DNA of 64,000 nt from contig LR594584.1 of the NCBI GenBank assembly GCA_901538445.1, positions 4,123,006 to 4,187,005 of the forward strand. The letters are read 5' to 3'. This document shows, in pieces, positions 37,686 to 44,863 of this stretch. A program made the position numbers and the translations under genes. Numbering within the stretch: the stretch's first letter is position 1; each line of letters opens with the position of its first letter. Source of the DNA: Gemmataceae bacterium (GTDB lineage Bacteria; Planctomycetota; Planctomycetia; Gemmatales; Gemmataceae). The notes beneath the pieces are model-generated. The model saw only the letters and a list, made by a program, of their open reading frames with translations, did not search any database and was not told where the DNA came from.

Positions 37686-37747
37686 GGCGAACCCTGAGCG
37701 CGAGCGAGGGGGTAACGTTACCCCCTCGCTCGCGCTCAGGGTTCGCC
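37686..37747. repeat. 62-bp perfect palindrome directly upstream of the RT gene
   Basis: ggcgaaccctgagcgcgagcgagggggtaac|gttaccccctcgctcgcgctcagggttcgcc; 31-bp arms, no loop. Confidence 0.95.
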
Positions 37748-37769
37748 GCGACACAATAACAACGGGTGG

Positions 37770-37965
37770 TCGGCACCGACTTCGCACCGGGACCAGAGGC
37801 GTTCACGAACGCCGCCCCGGGGTCAGCCCCCGGCGGGACGCAGGTCGATTCAGCCGCCGGGGGCTGACCCCGGGGCGGCGAAAAGACCAACGACTCTGGG
37901 GACGCAATCGCAAGCAACTTCACCCGCGGCGGAGCGCCGCAGAGAAAGTCTCGGACACCGACCAC
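37770..37965 (-). other. Candidate structured element, copy 1 (upstream of the RT gene)
   Basis: 26-bp perfect stem 37810-37835/37855-37880 (cgccgccccggggtcagcccccggcg), loop ggacgcaggtcgattcagc, flank aaaagaccaacgactctggggacgcaatcgcaagcaacttcacccgcg. Flanks match copy 2; stem does not. Confidence 0.75.
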
Positions 37966-38008
37966 CCGATGTTTGCCTCGACCAGCCGGCTAACGCCGGC
38001 CGCTCGCC

Positions 38009-39706
38009 TTAATTGGTGAACCGCTTGAACCACGATTCGAGGTTCACCGCATCCTGGCCCACGCCCAGCACCTTGTTGCGGAGCGCCTGGAGGTGCCGGC
38101 ACGGGCCTTTTCGCAACCCGCCGGTGTAGAAGTACGAGCACCCGCACTTCCCGCCGACGATGCGGTCGTCGCCGTCGAGCGTGAGTTCGGCGCTCGAGCG
38201 GCCGTCCACGATGCCCGCGACGTGCCGCTGACCGTTCGCGTCGGTGCGCTCGCTCGTCACCCGCACCTTCCAGCCCGAGAACTGGCGTGCGGCGACCGTC
38301 TCCTCGTTCTCGGGGCCGATCACCTCGGCCGACAGCGTCACCGGCATCACCTGCCGCCAGCGATACACGCCGTGCGGGAGGTCGTGAATCACCTGACCGA
38401 GCAACGCGAGCTTGTTCAACCCCGCGGAGACGGTCGCGGTGTCGGCCTTCGTGCGGGCCGCGAGCGCGCTCAACTTCCACGTCGGGTCGGAACGGAACGC
38501 CGCCGCGATGTCGCGCATCACTCCCTCGCTCGGCTCGACCGGCGGCGCGAGCTGGTCGAGCGCGCTGCCGCCGGACGTCCAGTCGTTCGTCGTCCACCCG
38601 CTCAGGCCGAGTGTGAGTTGCATCTCGCCCATGCGGCACACCCAGAACACGGGCAGGCCGGTGCCGAGGAGGAACACGTCGACGCGGTCCAGAACCGGCA
38701 GCAGCCGGCCGAGCACGCGGAGCCGGTCGCGGCCCCACACGCGGATCGTCTCCTTCTTCGGCCCGGGGTACGGCGTGTCGTGGAGCGCGATCTCCTTGTT
38801 CCACGGCTCCAGCACGATCCGCACCGGCTGGCCCGGCTCCAACTCGAAGCGCACGGCCCGCGGCGACGCCTTGGCCTTGTGGCGCTTGAGGAACGCGACC
38901 AGCGAGTACAGCCCCTCGCGGCTCACCGGCACCCGCTTCATCGGCAGGCTCATCGCCGATTGCAGCGTCGCGAACCCGCGGAGCCACGACTGCGGGAGGT
39001 CGATCTTCTCCTCGCGGTAGTTCCCATCATCTTCGGCGTTGGTCTTCACCTCGAACCCAAGCGGGTCGATGGTGAACCGCGTCTCGCGGTAGCTGCGGAT
39101 CGTCTGGAAGTGCTCGTACAGCCGCCACGAGTAATCGACGTTCGTGGTGCCCAGCGATACGTCCGTCTCGTGCTGGAAGGCGTCGCGCTGGACGTTTAGG
39201 CACCCGTAGGTGCTCTCGTCGGCGCTGAAGCACTCGAAGAACAGCACGTCCGGACTCACGGTGATGACCGGGTCGCACGGCATCAGCATCCGCCACAACT
39301 CGGGGTCCTCGCGGAGCAGCATCGAGCCGTACTTGTTGCGCGCGTCCCAGTACTTCTTGCGGCACCGCTCGAACCGCTGCTCCAGCCCCTTCGGCATGGG
39401 CTTGTTCTTCTCGGCCTCAAGCTGCGACCGCTTGAGCTTCACCGCCTCGGTGCGAATCCGCCGCTCGAACTCGGCCTCTTGCTTCTTCCACTCCTCGTAC
39501 CCTTTCTTGTCCTTCGGCTTGAACCGCAGGTCCGAGATCACCACGTCGTGCAGCGCCGAGATCGCCTCGCGGAACCGCAGCGGGTGCCGCAGCGCGCCGA
39601 CGTAGCTCACGCGGTCGCGGCGCAGGTTGGGCGCGAGCGCCACCGCCAGCCCCGCCGGGGACTGCCGGACCACGCTGTGACCGCGATACGCCGTTTGCAA
39701 CAACAT
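38009..39706 (-). CDS. SWIM zinc-finger domain protein
   Basis: C-terminal CGCSYFYTGGLRKGPCRHLQALRNKVLG (CxC...CxH); large uncharacterised N-terminal region. Confidence 0.8.
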   Translation of the reverse strand: MLLQTAYRGHSVVRQSPAGLAVALAPNLRRDRVSYVGALRHPLRFREAISALHDVVISDLRFKPKDKKGYEEWKKQEAEFERRIRTEAVKLKRSQLEAEKNKPMPKGLEQRFERCRKKYWDARNKYGSMLLREDPELWRMLMPCDPVITVSPDVLFFECFSADESTYGCLNVQRDAFQHETDVSLGTTNVDYSWRLYEHFQTIRSYRETRFTIDPLGFEVKTNAEDDGNYREEKIDLPQSWLRGFATLQSAMSLPMKRVPVSREGLYSLVAFLKRHKAKASPRAVRFELEPGQPVRIVLEPWNKEIALHDTPYPGPKKETIRVWGRDRLRVLGRLLPVLDRVDVFLLGTGLPVFWVCRMGEMQLTLGLSGWTTNDWTSGGSALDQLAPPVEPSEGVMRDIAAAFRSDPTWKLSALAARTKADTATVSAGLNKLALLGQVIHDLPHGVYRWRQVMPVTLSAEVIGPENEETVAARQFSGWKVRVTSERTDANGQRHVAGIVDGRSSAELTLDGDDRIVGGKCGCSYFYTGGLRKGPCRHLQALRNKVLGVGQDAVNLESWFKRFTN

Positions 39707-39736
39707 GACGCCACCTTGTACTCGCGGTGTCCGCCG

Positions 39737-39930
39737 CGGCCGACTTCGATCCGGGACCCGAGACGTTCACGCCGCCCGGTCAGGGCTCCCTGGACTGGGG
39801 ACGCAGGTCGATTCAGCCCAGTCCAGGGAGCCCTGACCGGGCGAAAAGACCAACGGCTCGGGGGACGCAATCGCGAGCAACTTCAACCGCGACGGAACAT
39901 CGCAGCATGGTGGTCTCGGACCGCGACGGA
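39737..39930 (-). other. Candidate structured element, copy 2 (upstream of the SWIM gene)
   Basis: 27-bp perfect stem 39773-39799/39817-39843 (cgcccggtcagggctccctggactggg), loop gacgcaggtcgattcag, flank aaaagaccaacggctcgggggacgcaatcgcgagcaacttcaaccgcg. Confidence 0.75.
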
Positions 39931-39950
39931 CACCGTGACTTCTTTTGCTC

Positions 39951-40020
39951 TGGCGAGCCGCGTCAGTCATGACGCGGGTGAGGTTTCAAGAACCCGTGCC
40001 ATGACTGGCACGGCTCGCCA
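39951..40020. repeat. Inverted repeat, 29-bp arms with four mismatches, 12-nt loop
   Basis: tggcgagccgcgtcagtcatgacgcgggt-gaggtttcaaga-acccgtgccatgactggcacggctcgcca. Confidence 0.9.
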
Positions 40021-40023
40021 GCA

Positions 40024-41790
40024 TCAGTTCCAGCTCAGTTCCGGGAACACGGCCTCGACCAGCGGGCGGCGCGTCGGGTTCCGTTCGACGAACGACGCCA
40101 CGCCCGACAGCCCCGCACGGAACTCCGGCCCGCGGCACGACCGCAGCGCCACGGCGATGATCGGCAGCAACTCGCCGGCCTCGTCCGGGTGCGTCGCGAC
40201 GCGGTCCATGATCTGCCGCACCACGAACGGCTTCGCCCGGCTGCCGCGCGTGATGTTCAGTAGCACCGTCGCCCACAGGAAGCGGACGTGTTCCATCGAG
40301 AACTTCGCGAGTCCGTCGCGTTCCTTGGCGCGGTCTTCGAGAATGCCGACGAGCCGCAGCCGGATGTTGTCGTAAGGCGACTCCAGCATCCGCTGCCACA
40401 CGCCGACATCGTCGCGCGCCCGCGAGTCGGATTGGAGCCACTCCCAGCCGATGTCGCGCACGTCCTCGTGCCGGCCGTCGAGGAACTCCAGCACCCACTG
40501 CGGCGAGAAGTCGGAGCGCTCCGCGAGCACCGTTGTGGCCCACTTCACCAAGTCGGCACGCAGCGGGTCGGCCTGCGCCTCGCGGAGCGCGAAGATTGAT
40601 TGCACTTCGGCGGTGGTCGCCGGCTTCTTCCCCTGGAGGAACGCCATCCCGAGCCGGGCGAGCGGCACCGGCCGCTGCATCGCGAGCCGCACCGCGTCGG
40701 TGAACGATACCTGATCGGGCTTCACCGCACGGGCGACCATCTCGCAGATGCGGTCGAGCAGGTCGGGCCGGGCCGACTCGATCAGCTTCAGCCACTTCTC
40801 GACCGGCACCGCTTCGAGCCCGCCGATGCGCTCGAGCGCCTCAATCGCGAGGTCGTTCAGGACCGCGTTCTCGCTCACGAGCCAGTCGAGCAACTGGTCG
40901 AGCGACACCTGCGCGATCCGCTGCGGGAAGTGCTGCCGCAGCATCTTGGCGGCCCACAGGCACACCGGCCGGCACTTCGCGTTCACGAGCAGGTCGAAGA
41001 TCGGCTCCGGGCTCCGCAACCAGAGCTGCCGGTACATCGGTTCGGGTTGGAGCTGCTGGATCGTCCCCGTCGGCGACACGAACCAGCCAGTGGGCCGCGA
41101 CTCGAGCGCCGGCGAGTGGTGGAATAGGACGTGGACGAGCCCCCAGTTGTCGAGCAGGGCGAGCGCGTCGGGCACGTCGGCGTCGGTGTAGAACTTCAGC
41201 GCCGTGCAGACCGCGGGGACGTACCGGTCCGGGTGCTTCTTACCGAGCCGGCGGAAGTACCGCCACGCGCGCCGCCGCAGGTACTGCCGCGTCGGCACCG
41301 AGAACAGGAACCGGCCCTTCGTGAACTTCTCGCGGTTCTGCGTGAACCACGCCCCGGCGTAGGCGCGGTCGTCACGCGAGAGCGTCGTGTCGGGCGGCGT
41401 GTAGATCACCTCAACGGTTTCGTGCGAGCGGGTCCGCGGATCCCACCGCGTCGCGGTCCCGCGCTTGCGGCGGACGAGGCGGTCCAGCCCGACGAGGAAC
41501 CGGGCCATCACCGCGTCGTCGCCCGCGTTGTCGGCGAACTTGAACAGCCGCTTCACGAGCGGCTCGTGCCGCGGGGCGTTGAACGGGCGCTCGAGGTACG
41601 CGAACAGGAGCCGCCGGGCCTCGACGCGCGTGTCGGTGTACCACGTCTCGGCGAACGCCGCGAGGGTCGTCGCGCTCACGCGCTGCCGCAGCACCTCGAC
41701 GAACTCCGGCGAGCCGACCTGGAACAGCCGCCGCAGTTGCTCCCACGCGGGACCGTCGTTCGTCGGCGGTGGTTTCTTGTCCTTCGCCAC
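40024..41790 (-). CDS. Helical (HEAT-like) repeat protein of unknown function, first gene of the RT cassette
   Basis: Repeated helical pairs, e.g. LDQLLDWLVSENAVLNDLAIEALERIGGLEAVPVEKWLKLIESARPDLLDRICEMVARAV; GTG start at 41790. Confidence 0.6.
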   Translation of the reverse strand: MAKDKKPPPTNDGPAWEQLRRLFQVGSPEFVEVLRQRVSATTLAAFAETWYTDTRVEARRLLFAYLERPFNAPRHEPLVKRLFKFADNAGDDAVMARFLVGLDRLVRRKRGTATRWDPRTRSHETVEVIYTPPDTTLSRDDRAYAGAWFTQNREKFTKGRFLFSVPTRQYLRRRAWRYFRRLGKKHPDRYVPAVCTALKFYTDADVPDALALLDNWGLVHVLFHHSPALESRPTGWFVSPTGTIQQLQPEPMYRQLWLRSPEPIFDLLVNAKCRPVCLWAAKMLRQHFPQRIAQVSLDQLLDWLVSENAVLNDLAIEALERIGGLEAVPVEKWLKLIESARPDLLDRICEMVARAVKPDQVSFTDAVRLAMQRPVPLARLGMAFLQGKKPATTAEVQSIFALREAQADPLRADLVKWATTVLAERSDFSPQWVLEFLDGRHEDVRDIGWEWLQSDSRARDDVGVWQRMLESPYDNIRLRLVGILEDRAKERDGLAKFSMEHVRFLWATVLLNITRGSRAKPFVVRQIMDRVATHPDEAGELLPIIAVALRSCRGPEFRAGLSGVASFVERNPTRRPLVEAVFPELSWN

Positions 41791-41862
41791 TGCGGCACCC
41801 CTTTGGATGGGGGTGATGGTAAGCGGGCGCACGCGGCCACGCAAGCGCCGTAGCCGATTCCA

Positions 41863-42007
41863 GCAGAAGCGATGGCACGCAGAGAACGCGGACCGAAGGC
41901 GGGATCGAAAGCCGATCAGACAGCGGACCCATGCTTTGACATGTGATCTCGTCTGATCCTCTTCATCCCGCCTTTTATCCGCCTCATCCGCGTGCCATCG
42001 CTTCCTG
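41863..42007. repeat. MITE-like imperfect inverted repeat
   Basis: gcagaagcgatggcacgc...cgaaggcgggat...gatcagac / tctgatcctcttcatcccgcctttt...gcgtgccatcgcttcctgc. Confidence 0.8.
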
Positions 42008-42016
42008 CCTTTGACA

Positions 42017-43102
42017 TCACTCAGGGAGAGCGGAGCCGAAGAACCGCAGCCAGTTGCCGAAGAAGATGCCGTCGATGTCGGCGGCGCTGTACCCGCGGCG
42101 GGCGAGCATGTCTTCGAGCCTATGGACGTCGGTGATCGTGTTCAGGTCGCGCGGCGTTTGCTCCGTGCCGAACCCGCCGTCGAGATCGGTGCCGAGCGCG
42201 ACGTGTTTCGCGTTCCCCGCGAACTGGCACACGCGGTCCATGTGCTCGATGATCGCTTCGAGCCCGACGACCTCCGGCTTCGTCTGCCCGCGGACCCAGT
42301 TCGGGTACATCATCCAGGCGTCGAACGCCGAGCCGATCACCGCGTTCCGCTTGATCAGTTCCTTCACCATCTCGTCGGTGAGTTGCCGGTCGCCCGGCAC
42401 GATCGCCCGCAGGTTGTGGTGGCTCGCCAGCATCGGCCCATCGTAGATGCTCATCGCCTCCCAGAAGGACTGGTCGGCGAGGTGCGTCACGTCGAGGATC
42501 ATGCCGACCTTCATGAACTCCTTGAGCAACTGCACGCCGGCCGGGGTGAGCGGGCCGTCCGTCGCGGTGCCGTAGGCGTAGTGGCTGCGGCCGTAGTGCG
42601 CCGGGCCGACCGCCCGCAGGCCCAGTGAGAACCAGTGCCCCACCTGCTCCGGGGTCACAATCGGGTCGGCCCCCTCCATGCTCAGGATGATCCCCATCGG
42701 CGTGTTCGCCGGGTCCGCCTCCCACGCCGCCCAGTGGGCGGCCAGCTCGCCGCGGGTGTGGAGGAACTTGATGTGCCCCTGCGCTTCGAGGAGCCGGTAG
42801 TACCCGAGCGAGCCGAAGGCGTGCGAGTACGCGATGTGCTGGGTGGCGTAGTCGATGTCGCCGCGCTTGAACCCCCACCGGCTCGCCGCGTCCGGTCCCG
42901 AGCGCGCCAGGAGCGTCGCGACGCACACCCCGACCCGGCACCGCTTCAGTTCCGGAAAGGTGAGCGTGCAGCGGCCCCGGCACTTGATGTCGGTGAAGTC
43001 CTTCTCGACCTCGCGGAGCTGTTCGACGGTCAGGAACAGGTCGCGGTTGTAGTTGAGGGCGTTGAGCGCGAGGTCGAGGTGCGCGTCGAACATCGGGCGC
43101 AT
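42017..43102 (-). CDS. Membrane dipeptidase (renal dipeptidase family, M19)
   Basis: MFDAHLDLALNALNYNRDL; ILSMEGADPI; GLRAVGPAHYGRSHYAYGT; ILDVTHLADQSFWEAM; LGTDLDGGFG. Confidence 0.88.
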   Translation of the reverse strand: MRPMFDAHLDLALNALNYNRDLFLTVEQLREVEKDFTDIKCRGRCTLTFPELKRCRVGVCVATLLARSGPDAASRWGFKRGDIDYATQHIAYSHAFGSLGYYRLLEAQGHIKFLHTRGELAAHWAAWEADPANTPMGIILSMEGADPIVTPEQVGHWFSLGLRAVGPAHYGRSHYAYGTATDGPLTPAGVQLLKEFMKVGMILDVTHLADQSFWEAMSIYDGPMLASHHNLRAIVPGDRQLTDEMVKELIKRNAVIGSAFDAWMMYPNWVRGQTKPEVVGLEAIIEHMDRVCQFAGNAKHVALGTDLDGGFGTEQTPRDLNTITDVHRLEDMLARRGYSAADIDGIFFGNWLRFFGSALPE

Positions 43103-43499
43103 GGGTGAACTCCGGTGCGAAGGGTCCGGTCGGGAGTGTGGCGGGTGAGTGCGATTGTATCTCCCTGTACAGGCGCGTCCCGAAGAACCCAGGTGAGTTC
43201 CACGGGCACCGCCCGGACGCCACAGATTCAGCACCTCAAGCACACAAAATAGGCACAGCGAGTTGCGATTCTGTGGTGTGAGCCGAATAGACGATGAATT
43301 CCGTGCCGATTGGTTTGGCCTCGAACTTGCTCTTGCTCCTCTTTCATCGAACTCAGCGATCCCTGCATCATCGCGCCGCACCGAGTGACAGTCATTAGAA
43401 TAACGCCTGTTCGGGTGGCAGTCACGATCCGTCTGCGCGACCGACAGCAACCCCCGTCGGTGATGCGGGCATCGCGTCCCGGTCCCGTGAAGGTCTCCC

Positions 43500-44819
43500 G
43501 TGGTCAACCTCGAAGAACTGGTCGTCAAGACGCTCGGCGCGTGCCGGATCGATTCCCCGATGATGCCGCTGCTCGAAGCGCGGAAGCGGAGCTACTACAA
43601 CGTCGATGAAAACGACCGGGTGCTCTTCGACGACACCGCCTCGGCCCTGGCGGAGCGCGGCGCCTCGCCCGACAAGTTCCCGGGGTTCGAGCCGGCCGGC
43701 CCGCGGCGCAAGATCTACTTCGACCCGTCGAAGACCCGGGCCGGGATCGTGACGTGCGGCGGCCTGTGCCCGGGGTTCAACGACGTCATCCGCGCGCTGG
43801 TGATGGAGCTGCACTTCCTCTACGGCGTCAAGAAGATCCAGGGGTTCTGCAGCGGCTACCAGGGGTTCATCGCGAAGTACAAGCGGCCGGTGCTGGACCT
43901 CACCCCGCAGTCCGTCAGCCAGATCAACGAGCACGGCGGCACGATCCTCGGCAGCTCCCGCGGCCAGCAGGACCCCGTCGAGATGGTGGACTGCCTCGAG
44001 CGGATGGGGATCAACGTCCTGTTCGTGATCGGCGGGGATGGGACTTTGCGGGGTGCGCACGCAATAGCGGAGGAGGTGGCGAGTCGGGGTGGGAAAATCG
44101 CGGTCGTGGGGATTCCCAAAACAATCGACAACGATATCAACTTTATCGACCAGAGCTTCGGGTTCCAGACGGCGTTCTCTGAGGCGGCCCAGGTCATCCG
44201 TGCGGCGCACGTCGAGGCCAAGGCCGCGCCGGACGGGGTGGGGCTCGTGAAGGTGATGGGCCGGCACTCCGGGTTCATCGCCTGCTACGCCTCGCTCGCC
44301 CACAACGACGCGAACTTCGTCCTGATCCCCGAGGTGCCGATCGCGCTCGACGGCCCGAACGGGTTCCTCAACGTGCTGGTCCGCCGGGTCCGGGCGTCCG
44401 GGCACGCGGTGGTCGTGGTGGCCGAGGGGGCCGGGCAGGACCTGATGGGCGCGACCAACCAGACCGACGCCTCGGGGAACGTCCGGTTCGGCGACATCGG
44501 GCTGTTCCTGAAGCACAAGATCTGCGAGGCGTTCGCCGGGGCCGGCCTGGAGCAGAACCTCAAGTACTTCGACCCCAGTTACAGCATCCGCAGCGTGAAG
44601 GCCAATGCGTTCGACAGCGTGTACTGCCTGCGGCTGGCGCACAACGCGGTCCACGCGGCGATGGCCGGCAAAACGGACGTGGTCGTGAGCCGGTGGCACG
44701 GCCGGTTCGTGCTGCTCCCCATCCCCCTCGCGGTCCGCGACCGCCACAGCGTGGACCCCAACGGCGACCTGTGGCTGTCGGTCCTGGAGTCCACGGGGCA
44801 GCCCCCGTCGTTCTCCTGA
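43500..44819 (+). CDS. 6-phosphofructokinase family protein
   Basis: AGIVTCGGLCPGFNDVIRALV; FVIGGDGTLRGAHAIAEEV; GIPKTIDNDINFIDQSFGFQTA; VKVMGRHSGFIACYASLA. Confidence 0.9.
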   Translation: MVNLEELVVKTLGACRIDSPMMPLLEARKRSYYNVDENDRVLFDDTASALAERGASPDKFPGFEPAGPRRKIYFDPSKTRAGIVTCGGLCPGFNDVIRALVMELHFLYGVKKIQGFCSGYQGFIAKYKRPVLDLTPQSVSQINEHGGTILGSSRGQQDPVEMVDCLERMGINVLFVIGGDGTLRGAHAIAEEVASRGGKIAVVGIPKTIDNDINFIDQSFGFQTAFSEAAQVIRAAHVEAKAAPDGVGLVKVMGRHSGFIACYASLAHNDANFVLIPEVPIALDGPNGFLNVLVRRVRASGHAVVVVAEGAGQDLMGATNQTDASGNVRFGDIGLFLKHKICEAFAGAGLEQNLKYFDPSYSIRSVKANAFDSVYCLRLAHNAVHAAMAGKTDVVVSRWHGRFVLLPIPLAVRDRHSVDPNGDLWLSVLESTGQPPSFS

Positions 44820-44863
44820 CCCGCCCCGCACGCGAACCCCGCCACACCGGACCGGAGTGTTGG

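Noticed and set aside
37686-37747. Rho-independent terminator of the SWIM gene
   Set aside because: Loop-less perfect palindrome without a T tract, placed at the RT start rather than at the SWIM gene end (38009).
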